The notes under the pieces: generated by a model | The model's input: only the letters and a program-made list of their open reading frames with translations | Database searches by the model: none | Told to the model about the DNA's origin: nothing | Assembly: GCF_001929375.1 (NCBI RefSeq) | Contig: NZ_MSGO01000036.1 | Location: 103,351-167,350 of the forward strand | Origin: Actinomyces oris | Lineage (GTDB): Bacteria > Actinomycetota > Actinomycetes > Actinomycetales > Actinomycetaceae | DNA: 64,000 bases | Direction of reading: 5' to 3' | Program-made: the position numbers and the translations under genes | Part shown: one piece after another, positions 25,027 to 33,550 of the stretch | How positions within the stretch are numbered: position 1 is the stretch's first letter | Layout of the letters: each line of letters begins with the position of its first letter

Positions 25027-26361
25027 ATGGAGTCACAGGTCGGTTACGAGCGTTTGTTCGATCCACAGGACATCTTCTTTTCCACCACGGATCTTAAAGG
25101 TGTCATTCAGAACACCAACCGGACATTCGACACGCTGTCGCGTTACTCGCGCGAGCGTCTTATCGGGGCTCCGCACAACATCATTCGTCACCTGGACATG
25201 CCGGCGGGTCTGTTCCGCCTCATCTGGGACGATCTGCAGGCTCGGCGCCCGGCCTGCGGATACATCACCAACCGTGCCGTGGACGGCCTGGACTACCGGG
25301 TCTTCGCCACCATCGTGCCGCTGCGCCAGGGGTACCTGTCGGTGCGGATCAAACCGATGGACACTGCGACCAGGGAACGGGTCGAGGAGGTCTACCGCCG
25401 GGTGCGCGCCAAGGAGCGCGACCTGGAGGCCCGGGGCGCCTCGCGCCACCAGCTCGGTGAGTTCGGTGGTCGTGAGCTGGCCGCGGAGCTGGCGGCCCTG
25501 GGCTTCTCCCGCCTGTACGACATGACACTGGCGACCCTGCCGCGCGAGGTGGCCGCCCTGGTCGCCGCCGGGGTTCGCGTTCCGGCGGCCGCCCCCGAGG
25601 GGCTGGGTGCCGTGGCCCGGATCCTCAACGCGGTGGCCGCCATGGAGAAGGACACCGACGCCCTGGTCTTCGAGCTCGACGAGTACCTGCGCCTCATCAC
25701 CACCATGGAGGCCACCCACGACTCGGCCCGGGTGGTGGAGGCGCGGGTGAGGCGCATCGGCCAGCTCGTCTCCCACGACGTCGGCGACAGCGCCCAGACC
25801 AAGGTGCTCATGCTCAGTGAGCGCATCACCGAGTTCACCGGTGTCGCGGGCGCCGAGCTCAGCGGGCTGCCCTCGCGGCTCAGGGTCCTGCACCAGTCGG
25901 TCACCGAGCTGCGCTTCTCCGTGGCCCTCATGCGCCTGCTGACTCTCATGGTGGGGCGCTTCGCCCAGGCCATCCTCGATGGCAGCGAGGTGGACGCCGT
26001 GCACTCCCTGACGGACCTGTGCGAGGCGCTCGAGTCCGGCCTGCGCGGACTGGGTCCCGTGCTGCAAACCGTGAGCGGCCAGGTCGCTCAGCTCAACGAC
26101 GCCCTGCACACCGTGACCTCCAGCCTGGACCGGGCGGTCCGGCGCCTGGGGCAGTGGGTGGACCTGCGCGGCGGCGGGGCCGGCTCCTCGGGCTCACCGA
26201 TCATCGACGAGGTCGCCCAGCTCACCTCCCGCGGCTTCCCCGAGGTCCGTTCCCTGGCCGCGCTGGCCGCCGAGTGCCGCGGACTGCACCTGCCCTACGA
26301 CGAGACCATCGCCGCTCAGCGCCTGGCCGCCGTGCGCAGCGCCCTGGCCGAGCTCGTCTAA
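25027..26361 (+). CDS. Aer-like PAS-domain protein without chemoreceptor signalling domain (paralogue 2)
   Basis: 444 residues, same architecture as the gene upstream. The PAS domain has FFSTTDLKGVIQNTNRTFDTLSRYSRERLIGAPHNIIRHLDMP and LDYRVFATIVPLRQGYLSVRIKP. The flavin-region RH is kept, but the Trp of DYWV is Arg, so cofactor binding or redox tuning may differ. The helical C-terminus aligns with paralogue 1 (LPREVAALVAAGVRVP, AVAAMEKDTDALVFELDEYLRLI, SVTELRFSVALMRLLTLMVGRFAQAIL). ATG follows AAGGAAAGCACC. The 170-bp gap is AT-richer and may hold a separate promoter. No chemotaxis or flagellar gene is nearby. Confidence 0.82.
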   Translation: MESQVGYERLFDPQDIFFSTTDLKGVIQNTNRTFDTLSRYSRERLIGAPHNIIRHLDMPAGLFRLIWDDLQARRPACGYITNRAVDGLDYRVFATIVPLRQGYLSVRIKPMDTATRERVEEVYRRVRAKERDLEARGASRHQLGEFGGRELAAELAALGFSRLYDMTLATLPREVAALVAAGVRVPAAAPEGLGAVARILNAVAAMEKDTDALVFELDEYLRLITTMEATHDSARVVEARVRRIGQLVSHDVGDSAQTKVLMLSERITEFTGVAGAELSGLPSRLRVLHQSVTELRFSVALMRLLTLMVGRFAQAILDGSEVDAVHSLTDLCEALESGLRGLGPVLQTVSGQVAQLNDALHTVTSSLDRAVRRLGQWVDLRGGGAGSSGSPIIDEVAQLTSRGFPEVRSLAALAAECRGLHLPYDETIAAQRLAAVRSALAELV

Positions 26362-26582
26362 GACGAAAGTCGTTCTCCCGGACACTGCCTGGTCGGAAAA
26401 GGTGGGGGGTGCGTTACAGTCGGCTGGGAACCGGCATGCGCCGACTCCCCACCGTCCCCTCGTCGGGGCCCCGGATCGCCCGAATCGTCACGATCACGCG
26501 GCGATCGCCGGGACCTGCCGACAACCACCCGCAGACCCGCCAGCCGCGGCCAGCCGCGCACCACCCGTGAGGAAGGCTTTAC

Positions 26583-29519
26583 GTGTCCACCAAGCTCGTC
26601 ATCGTGGAGTCCCCCAACAAGGTGCGCTCCATCGCCGGCTACCTGGGTCCGGAGTTCGACGTCGAGGCCTCCGTGGGGCACATCCGCGACCTGCCGCAGC
26701 CCTCCGAGCTGCCCTCCACCATGAAGAAGGGCCCCTACGGGAAGTTCGCGGTCGACGTCGAGGACGACTTCACCCCCTACTACGTCGTCAACCCTGACAA
26801 GAAGAAGACGGTCGCCCAGCTCAAGAAGGCCCTCAAGGACGCCGACGAGCTCTACCTGGCCACCGACGACGACCGCGAGGGCGAGGCCATCGCCTGGCAC
26901 CTTCAGCAGGTCCTCAAGCCCAAGGTGCCGGTGCGCCGCATGGTCTTCACCGAGATCACCCGTGAGGCCGTCACCCGGGCCCTGGACAACACCCGCGAGC
27001 TGGACATCCACCTCGTCGACGCCCAGGAGACCCGCCGCATCCTGGACCGCCTCGTGGGCTACGAGGTCAGTCCGGTCCTGTGGCGCAAGGTCCGCGCGGG
27101 CCTGTCCGCCGGGCGCGTGCAGTCGGTGGCCACCCGACTCGTCGTCGAGCGCGAGCGCGAGCGCATGGCCTTCCGCTCCGCCTCCTACTGGGGGGTGGAG
27201 GCCACCTTCTCCACCGTCCTGTCCGCCGTGGACGTCACCGCCCGCCAGGAGGCCTCCTTCACCGCTCGGCTCGTCACCCTCGACGGGCGGCGCGTGGCCA
27301 CCGGACGCGACTTCAACGACGACGGCCAGCTGCGCCCCGCCGCGCTCAAGGCCTCCGCCGTCCACCTCCACCAGGTGGGGGCCACCGCCGTGGCCGAGGC
27401 CATCGGCCGGGGGGAGCCCCGCGTGGTCGGCGTGGAGGACAAGCCCTACAAGCGCCGCCCGGCCGCCCCCTTCACCACCTCCACCCTCCAGCAGGAGGCC
27501 TCCCGCAAGCTGCGCATGAACCCGCGCGAGACCATGCGCGTGGCGCAGGGCCTCTACGAGAACGGCTTCATCACCTACATGCGCACCGACTCCACGGTCC
27601 TGTCCGGCCAGGCCGTGGCCGCGGCCCGCTCGCAGGTGGCCGAGCTCTACGGGGCCGAGTACGTCCCCGAGCGCCCCCGCGTCTACGCCTCCAAGTCCAA
27701 GGGCGCCCAGGAGGCCCACGAGGCGATCCGCCCCGCCGGCGACCACTTCCGCACCCCGGCCCAGGTCTCCGGCGAGCTCACCGGCGCCCAGTTCCGCCTC
27801 TACGAGCTCATCTGGAAGCGGACCGTGGCCTCCCAGATGGCCGACGCCGTCGGCTCGACCGCCACGGTGAGCGTCGAGGTGCCGCTGACGCCGGTGGCCG
27901 GCGAGTCGCGCGACTCCGGCCCCACCTTCTCCACGGCCGGCCTGACGGCGTCGGGCACCGTCATCACCTTCCGCGGCTTCCTGGCCGCCTATGAGGAGGG
28001 GCGCGACGCCGACCGCTACCAGGACGACTCCGGCGCCACCGCCAAGGATTCCAAGGACGTGCGCCTGCCCGCGATGATCGCCGGTCAGGAGCTGGCCTCC
28101 CTGGCCGCCGAGGCCGCCGGCCACGCGACCACGCCGCCGCCGCGCTACACCGAGGCCTCCCTGGTCAAGGCCCTTGAGGAGCGGGAGATCGGCCGCCCCT
28201 CGACGTATGCGGCCACCATGTCCACCATCTCCGACCGCGGCTACGTCGACCACCGTGGGCAGGCCCTGGTTCCCACCTGGCTCGCCTTCGCCGTCACCCG
28301 GCTGCTGGAGGAGAACTTCACCGAGCTCGTCGACTACGACTTCACCGCCTCCATGGAGCGCGACCTCGACCGGATCGCCGCCGGCGAGGAGGACCGGGTC
28401 GCCTGGCTGCGGCGTTTCTACACCGGTCAGGGCGGCGCCGGCGCCCCGGAGGCCGCCCAGGTCGCCGCCTCGGGTGAGAACGACGCCGCGGCCGCCGCAC
28501 TGCGCGCCCACGGGCTCAAGGGCCTGGTGGACAACCTCGGCGAGATCGACGCCCGCGCCGTCAACTCCATCGAGATCGGCGAGGGCATCACCCTGAGGGT
28601 GGGGCGCTACGGCCCCTACCTGGAGGACGCCGAGGGCAAGCGCGCCAACGTGCCGACCGACCTCGCCCCCGACGAGCTGACCGTGGACAAGGCCCGCGAG
28701 CTCTTCACCCGCGCCGCCGATGACGGCCGCGAGCTCGGCGTCGACCCGGTCAGCGGGCACGTCATCATCGCCAAGGACGGCCGCTACGGCCCCTACGTCA
28801 CCGAGATCCTGCCCGACCCGGAGGAGACGACCGAGGCGAAGACGACGGAGACGGCGAAGACGACGGAGACGACGGAGACGGCGAAGACGGCAAGATCGAC
28901 GAAGGCGAAGAAGACCACCAAGGCCGCCAAGCCCAAGCCCCGCACCGCCAGCCTCCTGCGCTCCATGGACCTGTCCACCGTGACCCTGGAGCAGGCCCTG
29001 GACCTGCTGAGCCTGCCGCGCGTCGTCGGACAGGACCCGGAGTCGGGCGCGGACATCACCGCCCAGAACGGCCGCTACGGGCCCTACCTCAAGAAGGGCA
29101 CCGACTCGCGCTCCCTGGAGACCGAGGAGCAGATCTTCACCGTCACCCTGGAGCAGGCCCTGGAGCTCTTCGCCCAGCCCAAGCGGCGTCGAGGACAGGC
29201 GGCCGCCCGCGGACCGCTGCGCGAGCTGGGGCAGGACCCCGCCACTGACAAGCCGGTAGTCATCAAGGACGGCCGCTTCGGCCCCTACATCACCGACGGG
29301 CAGACCAACGTCACCGTGCCCCGCAGCGAGGACCCGGCCACCATCAGCGCTGAGAGGGCCTTCGAGCTGCTGGCGGACAAGCGCGCCAAGGGCCCGGCCA
29401 AGAAGCGCACCACCCGTAAGACCGCCGCCAAGAAGACGACGACAACGAAGAAGACCACCACCAAGAAGACCACTGCCAAGAAGGCGACGAGCAAGGCGGA
29501 CGCCTCGACGGAGGGCTGA
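26583..29519 (+). CDS. topA: DNA topoisomerase I
   Basis: 978-residue type IA topoisomerase that relaxes negative supercoils. The TOPRIM domain starts at KLVIVESPNKVRSIAGYLG with DDDREGEAIAWHL. The active-site tyrosine is Tyr332 in FITYMRTDST. C-terminal half repeats of the GRYGPYV/GRFGPYI type replace zinc fingers, as in mycobacteria. Between them is a Thr/Glu/Lys-rich linker (near 745-780), and the protein ends in a Lys/Thr-rich DNA-binding tail. GTG start after GAGGAAGG. A likely -10 (TACAGT, 26415-26420) lies 163 bp upstream. Actinobacteria usually have tmk and holB directly downstream; here four genes intervene. Confidence 0.97.
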   Translation: MSTKLVIVESPNKVRSIAGYLGPEFDVEASVGHIRDLPQPSELPSTMKKGPYGKFAVDVEDDFTPYYVVNPDKKKTVAQLKKALKDADELYLATDDDREGEAIAWHLQQVLKPKVPVRRMVFTEITREAVTRALDNTRELDIHLVDAQETRRILDRLVGYEVSPVLWRKVRAGLSAGRVQSVATRLVVERERERMAFRSASYWGVEATFSTVLSAVDVTARQEASFTARLVTLDGRRVATGRDFNDDGQLRPAALKASAVHLHQVGATAVAEAIGRGEPRVVGVEDKPYKRRPAAPFTTSTLQQEASRKLRMNPRETMRVAQGLYENGFITYMRTDSTVLSGQAVAAARSQVAELYGAEYVPERPRVYASKSKGAQEAHEAIRPAGDHFRTPAQVSGELTGAQFRLYELIWKRTVASQMADAVGSTATVSVEVPLTPVAGESRDSGPTFSTAGLTASGTVITFRGFLAAYEEGRDADRYQDDSGATAKDSKDVRLPAMIAGQELASLAAEAAGHATTPPPRYTEASLVKALEEREIGRPSTYAATMSTISDRGYVDHRGQALVPTWLAFAVTRLLEENFTELVDYDFTASMERDLDRIAAGEEDRVAWLRRFYTGQGGAGAPEAAQVAASGENDAAAAALRAHGLKGLVDNLGEIDARAVNSIEIGEGITLRVGRYGPYLEDAEGKRANVPTDLAPDELTVDKARELFTRAADDGRELGVDPVSGHVIIAKDGRYGPYVTEILPDPEETTEAKTTETAKTTETTETAKTARSTKAKKTTKAAKPKPRTASLLRSMDLSTVTLEQALDLLSLPRVVGQDPESGADITAQNGRYGPYLKKGTDSRSLETEEQIFTVTLEQALELFAQPKRRRGQAAARGPLRELGQDPATDKPVVIKDGRFGPYITDGQTNVTVPRSEDPATISAERAFELLADKRAKGPAKKRTTRKTAAKKTTTTKKTTTKKTTAKKATSKADASTEG

Positions 29520-29604
29520 GGGGCCGCGGTGGTGGTGCTGGCCGCCGTCGCAGAATGTCCCTGTCTGCGCAAGCCGATTGCCCCGTGATCATCATCGCGG
29601 CCCG

Positions 29605-29634
29605 TGTCGCAGTTCTGCGACAGCACTGCGACAG
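29605..29634. promoter_or_regulatory. Operator upstream of DUF3060 lipoprotein: palindrome plus 11-bp direct repeat
   Basis: TGTCGCAG-TT-CTGCGACA (29605-29622) is a perfect palindrome, and CTGCGACAG occurs at 29615 and again at 29626, an 11-bp period typical of OmpR/PhoB-type binding. The same motif precedes the OmpA-domain lipoprotein at 32371-32390. The response regulator encoded between them is the obvious candidate ligand. Weaker GTCGCAG half sites occur near 29547. Confidence 0.7.
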
Positions 29635-29659
29635 GGAGAGGATACCCGGCCGGTATTGT
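29631..29659 (+). promoter_or_regulatory. Predicted promoter of the DUF3060 lipoprotein gene
   Basis: TATTGT (29654-29659) is a plausible -10. Seventeen bp upstream the -35 position reads ACAGGG, a poor match that overlaps the last CTGCGACAG repeat. A weak -35 overlapped by an activator site is characteristic of OmpR/PhoB-dependent promoters. Confidence 0.45.
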
Positions 29660-29703
29660 ATTTCTTGTACAACTCCCCACATGATTCCTGAGAGGAACCC
29701 ATT

Positions 29704-30321
29704 ATGCGTCTGCCCAAGATCGTTCTCGCGGGTACCGCCGCCCTGGCCCTGACCCTGACCCTGGGCGCCTGCTCCTTGTCCGTCAACGGTTCCGGCTCCG
29801 GGGACTCCGGCACGCCGGCCGCCCAGGCTGAGCAGAAGGACTCGCAGAGCACCGACTCCAAGGACTCGTCCAAGGCCGATGCCAAGGGGACCGCGACGGC
29901 CGACTCCCAGCCCTCCTCCGACGGCTCGGCTCAGGCCACCGCCGCCCCCAGCAACAAGGCCGGGGACAAGGATGATGACAAGGACGGCGACGACGCCCCC
30001 ATCACGGATCCCACCTGGAAGGACATTCAGAGCACGGGCCAGCGCACCGAGGTCTCCGGTGCCTACGTCGTCCAGGGAACCGGGAAGAGCTTCAACCTGG
30101 TCGGCGACCTCGACACGCTGGCGGTTCAGGGCTCTGACGTCAAGATCGCCGCGGAGGACGTCGACACCCTCACCGTTCAGGGCTCCAACGTCACCGTCTA
30201 CGCCCGCGACATCGACCACCTGACCATCCAGGGCTCCAACGTCACCGTCCACTGGCTGGGCGACGACCCGACGATCCAGGACTTCGGCTCCGGCAACACC
30301 ACCGGGAAGCTCTCCCAGTGA
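29704..30321 (+). CDS. DUF3060-type lipoprotein
   Basis: 205 residues. The lipobox is LTLGAC with lipidated Cys near residue 23. A disordered Ser/Lys/Asp-rich linker follows (about 25-105). The C-terminal 90 residues carry a repeating beta-strand pattern (LDTLAVQGSDVKI, VDTLTVQGSNVTV, IDHLTIQGSNVTV), as in DUF3060. It should sit on the outer face of the membrane. ATG after GAGAGGAACC. It lies 7 bp upstream of the response regulator and shares its promoter-motif with the OmpA-domain lipoprotein, so it is probably both part and target of the two-component circuit. Confidence 0.82.
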   Translation: MRLPKIVLAGTAALALTLTLGACSLSVNGSGSGDSGTPAAQAEQKDSQSTDSKDSSKADAKGTATADSQPSSDGSAQATAAPSNKAGDKDDDKDGDDAPITDPTWKDIQSTGQRTEVSGAYVVQGTGKSFNLVGDLDTLAVQGSDVKIAAEDVDTLTVQGSNVTVYARDIDHLTIQGSNVTVHWLGDDPTIQDFGSGNTTGKLSQ

Positions 30322-30328
30322 GACTGCC

Positions 30329-31057
30329 GTGACCCAGCCCGCCGCACCGGTTCCGTCCGCCACCGTCCTGCTCGTCGACGACGAGGCCCCCATCCGCCGC
30401 TCACTGGGACCTTACCTGGAGCGCGGCGGGTACCGGGTCCTGCTCGCCTCGGACGGGGTGGAGGCCCTGGACACCCTGGCCTCCTACCAGGTGGACATCA
30501 TCGTCTCCGACGTCCTCATGCCCAGGATGGACGGGCGTGAGCTGGTGCGGCGGGTCAGGGCCGATGGGGCCTGGACCCCCATCATCCTGCTCACCCAGGT
30601 GGACGCCTCCTATGAGCGGGTCTCGGCCCTTGATGACGGCGCCGACGACTACCTGTCCAAGCCCTTCGACCCCGCCGAGCTCGCCTCCCGGATCCGCGCG
30701 GTGCTGCGCCGCACCCGCGGCGTTGCCCAGCCGCTGACCTCCGCCGCCCGGCTCGTGGCCGGGGAGCTGCTCCTGGAGCGGACCTCGCGGCGGGTGACCC
30801 TGTCGGGGCGCGAGGTGACGCTCACCCCGAAGGCCACGATGCTCCTGGACTACCTCATGAGCCATCCCGGAGAGCTCCACACCCGCGATGCCCTGCTGGC
30901 CTCCCTGTGGGGCATCGACTTCGCCACCTCCACACGCGCCGTCGACCACCGCATCCGCGAGATCCGCCAGGCCCTGGGCGACGACGCCGCCCACCCCACC
31001 TACATCGAGACGGTCCCCTCCGTCGGCTACCGCTTCCGGGCCGAGGTCCGGGCATGA
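30329..31057 (+). CDS. OmpR-family response regulator of the lipoprotein module
   Basis: 242 residues. Receiver: VLLVDDEAPIRRSL, phospho-acceptor in IIVSDVLMPRMDG, ILLTQVDASYERV and KPFDPAEL. Winged-helix output domain: TLTPKATMLLDYLMSHPGELHTRDALLASLWG and RAVDHRIREIRQALGDDAAHPTYIETVPSVGYRF. GTG start 7 bp after the DUF3060 gene; the stop overlaps the kinase start (ATGA). It probably binds the CTGCGACAG palindromes upstream of both lipoprotein genes. Unrelated at close range to the other two regulators in the window. Confidence 0.93.
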   Translation: MTQPAAPVPSATVLLVDDEAPIRRSLGPYLERGGYRVLLASDGVEALDTLASYQVDIIVSDVLMPRMDGRELVRRVRADGAWTPIILLTQVDASYERVSALDDGADDYLSKPFDPAELASRIRAVLRRTRGVAQPLTSAARLVAGELLLERTSRRVTLSGREVTLTPKATMLLDYLMSHPGELHTRDALLASLWGIDFATSTRAVDHRIREIRQALGDDAAHPTYIETVPSVGYRFRAEVRA

Positions 31058-32313
31058 GCCTGCCGCCGATGCCGCCGCAGCTGCCGCCCTCGGTCCCGCC
31101 GCGCGCGGCGCCCGCGCAGGACGGCCGCATCAGCTTCCTGGGGCCGGCGGTGGACACGGGTGGTCCGCGCACCGTGCCGGTCACCCGGCCCGGGGCGCAG
31201 GCGGAGCAGTCCGTACAGCCGCCGAGCCACCCACTGGCGGGCCACCCGGGGAGCCGGCCGCAGCAGGTGGCCGCCCCTCAGCAACCGGTGGCCGAGCCCC
31301 GGCCTGTCGAGCCCTCGGCCGGGGTCGTCGCTGAAGCTGTCGCCGAAGCCGCCCCGACACATCCGGAACCCGCGACGGAGGGGCCCCGGCGGGCCACCTG
31401 GATCGGATGGGTGCTGGCGGTGGTGCTCGTTGCTGTTGCGGCGGCGGTCTCCTACGCGGCCTTCGGACTGGCCCCGGTGGTCATCTCGACGGCGGTGCCG
31501 CTGGTGGTGGCGGAGGCCGGGCTCGTTCTGCTGCTGCTCGCTCTGGCCGCGACGGTGATCCGCCGCAGGCTGCGGCTGGCGGAGCAGCAGGGGCGAGGCC
31601 AGGCCCAGGAGGAGGCCTGGTCCCGTCACCAGCAGTTCCTGCGCCGGCTGGACCACGAGCTGAAGAACCCGCTGACGGCGGTGCGGGCCGCCGTCGCCGA
31701 CCTGCCGCAGGCCCCGCCCCACGAGCTGCAGGCCCGGGTCGACGTCGTCGACGCCCAGGCCCGCCGGATGGGGCGCTTGGTGACGGACCTGCGCAAGCTG
31801 GCCGACCTGGAGACGGCCGCGCTCTCACTGGAGGACGTCGATATCGCCGAGACCGTCCACGACGCCGCCCAGGCGGTCGGTGAGGAGGGGGCGGCGCGTG
31901 GCGGCGGGCCCAAGATCCGCCTGGATCTGCCCCAGGTGCCGTGGCCGCTGTCGCATGTGCGCGGCGACGGCGACCTGCTGTACTCGGCCGTCTACAACGT
32001 CATCTCCAACGCCTCGAAGTACACCCAGCCCGGCGGGACCGTGGAGGTGCGCGGTCGGGAGGAGTCCGGCACCGTCACCATCGAGGTGGCCGACACCGGG
32101 ATCGGGGTGCCGCAGGCCGACCTGCCGGCCGTGTGGAGCGAGCTGGCCCGGGCCGGCAACGCCCGGGGCCTGCCGGGCTCGGGGCTGGGGCTGGCGCTGG
32201 TGTCCACGATCGTGCGCCGCCACGGCGGCAGCGTACGCATGGCCTCCCGCGAGGGCGTGGGCACCCGGGTCTGGCTGAGCCTGCCCGTCGCGGGCCCGCC
32301 GGATATGTCGTGA
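31054..32313 (+). CDS. Sensor histidine kinase of the lipoprotein module
   Basis: 419 residues. About 110 Pro/Ala-rich residues, then two closely spaced helices (WIGWVLAVVLVAVAAAVSYAAFG and LVVAEAGLVLLLLALAATVI) with almost no extracellular loop, so stimulus sensing is probably in or at the membrane. The DHp helix has RRLDHELKNPLTAVRAAVADL (His201). ATPase boxes: YNVISNASKYTQPGG, ADTGIGVP and GLPGSGLGLALVSTIV. Intramembrane-sensing layout is typical of cell-envelope stress kinases. A longer in-frame start at 30907 lies inside the regulator gene and was rejected. Confidence 0.92.
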   Translation: MSLPPMPPQLPPSVPPRAAPAQDGRISFLGPAVDTGGPRTVPVTRPGAQAEQSVQPPSHPLAGHPGSRPQQVAAPQQPVAEPRPVEPSAGVVAEAVAEAAPTHPEPATEGPRRATWIGWVLAVVLVAVAAAVSYAAFGLAPVVISTAVPLVVAEAGLVLLLLALAATVIRRRLRLAEQQGRGQAQEEAWSRHQQFLRRLDHELKNPLTAVRAAVADLPQAPPHELQARVDVVDAQARRMGRLVTDLRKLADLETAALSLEDVDIAETVHDAAQAVGEEGAARGGGPKIRLDLPQVPWPLSHVRGDGDLLYSAVYNVISNASKYTQPGGTVEVRGREESGTVTIEVADTGIGVPQADLPAVWSELARAGNARGLPGSGLGLALVSTIVRRHGGSVRMASREGVGTRVWLSLPVAGPPDMS

Positions 32314-32370
32314 TCGCATGACGGACCGGCGGCTGGGGCTGAAGAACCCGCCCTCACCCCGCCCTCACCC

Positions 32371-32412
32371 CTGTCGCAGTCCTGCGACAGGGCAGGAATC
32401 AGGCGGCGACAG
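32371..32412. promoter_or_regulatory. Operator upstream of OmpA-domain lipoprotein
   Basis: CTGTCGCAG-TC-CTGCGACAG (32371-32390) is a perfect palindrome, and CGGCGACAG follows 22 bp (two helical turns) after the second arm. It repeats the motif at 29605-29634. A -10 (TAACGT, 32421-32426) lies 7 nt before the ATG. The palindrome-to--10 distance differs from the first promoter by 11 bp, keeping the same helix face. Confidence 0.7.
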
Positions 32413-32433
32413 CGACTCAGTAACGTTCTGGAC

Positions 32434-33519
32434 ATGACGAAAACACTCATCTCCCTGCCCTCCCTCGCCCTCATCACCGCCCTCGCGCTGAGCGGCTGCT
32501 CCCTGACCGTCGGAGGAGGTTCGTCGTCGCCGGCTCAGGGGCAGGAGACCGGGGTCGGTGCGGACTCCAGCAGCTCCGCGGGAAGCACTCAGGCCCCTGC
32601 CTCCGCCCAGGCGACGGGAGCCTCCGGCTCCACGGGGCAGGCCGTCGCCGGCTACGAGCCCGGCCAGATTCCCCCGATCCCCATGATCGCGCTGCCCGAC
32701 CTCAGCCTGCTCACCCAGTCCACGGGCGCCTTCACCCCGGACCTGACACGCTCCATCACCTCCCAGCCCGGTATCACCGTCAGGCCCGCCCGCTGCGACG
32801 CGAACGGCTCGCTCGTCTCCGGCTCCACGGTCCTGGGCGGAGACGGCTCCATGACCACGAGCTCAGGAGCCACCGCAGTCACCAATAACGGTGACGGCTC
32901 AGGGACGTTCAACGACGGCAGGGTCTCCATCACCAACAATGGTGACGGCTCGGGCACCTACTCCGACGGCAGGGTCTCCATCACCATCAACGGTGACGGC
33001 TCGGGCACCTACAGTGATGACCACCTCTCGGTCACCGTCAACGGCGACGGCAGCGCCATCGTCAACGGCTCCACGATCTCGGCCAAGCCGGTCCCCAAGG
33101 CGGGCAAGGTCGGCACCTTCCCCTCCATCGACGCCGCCAAGCCCGTGCAGTCCTGCGGCACCGTCATCACCCTGGAGGAGGGCGTCCTGTTCGACTTCGG
33201 CTCATCCGACCTGCGCGGCGAGGCCTCGACCACCTTGAGCAGCCTGGCCACCGTCCTCAAGGACTCCAAGGCCCCCAAGGTGCAGGTGCAGGGCCACACC
33301 GACTCCGTCTCCGACGACGCCTTCAACCAGAAGCTCTCCGAGCAGCGGGCGCAGGCCGTCTCAAACGCCCTGAAGTCCGACGGCGTGTCCGCCGACCTGG
33401 AGGCCGTCGGCTACGGCGAGACCAAGCCGGTGGCCCCCAACGAGAACCCCGACGGCTCCGACAACCCCGGCGGTCGCCGCCTCAACCGCCGCGTCGAGGT
33501 CTTCGTCCCGACTTTCTGA
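32434..33519 (+). CDS. OmpA-domain lipoprotein with NGDGSGTY repeats
   Basis: 361 residues. Lipobox ALSGC with the lipidated Cys at 22, then a Ser/Ala/Gly linker. Residues 145-210 hold four to five tandem units of the NNGDGSGT(Y/F)xDGRVSIT type. From about 245 an OmpA-C peptidoglycan-binding domain: GVLFDFGSSDLR, VQVQGHTDSVSDDAFNQKLSEQRAQAVSNAL, VGYGETKPVAPN and RRLNRRVEVFV; the ligand-contacting Asp and Arg are present. It should tether the membrane to the cell wall. TAACGT 7 nt before ATG indicates leaderless transcription. Confidence 0.9.
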   Translation: MTKTLISLPSLALITALALSGCSLTVGGGSSSPAQGQETGVGADSSSSAGSTQAPASAQATGASGSTGQAVAGYEPGQIPPIPMIALPDLSLLTQSTGAFTPDLTRSITSQPGITVRPARCDANGSLVSGSTVLGGDGSMTTSSGATAVTNNGDGSGTFNDGRVSITNNGDGSGTYSDGRVSITINGDGSGTYSDDHLSVTVNGDGSAIVNGSTISAKPVPKAGKVGTFPSIDAAKPVQSCGTVITLEEGVLFDFGSSDLRGEASTTLSSLATVLKDSKAPKVQVQGHTDSVSDDAFNQKLSEQRAQAVSNALKSDGVSADLEAVGYGETKPVAPNENPDGSDNPGGRRLNRRVEVFVPTF

Positions 33520-33550
33520 GGTCTCACATCGCGGCCGCTACGCTGGGGAC

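Noticed and set aside
23504..26361. Annotation as methyl-accepting chemotaxis proteins
   Set aside because: Only the PAS domain matches Aer; no HAMP, membrane segment or conserved signalling tip.
26358..28760. 800-residue minus-strand ORF across topA
   Set aside because: Shadow frame of topA: Gly/Val/Leu-rich translation typical of antisense high-GC codons, no ribosome binding site or domain.
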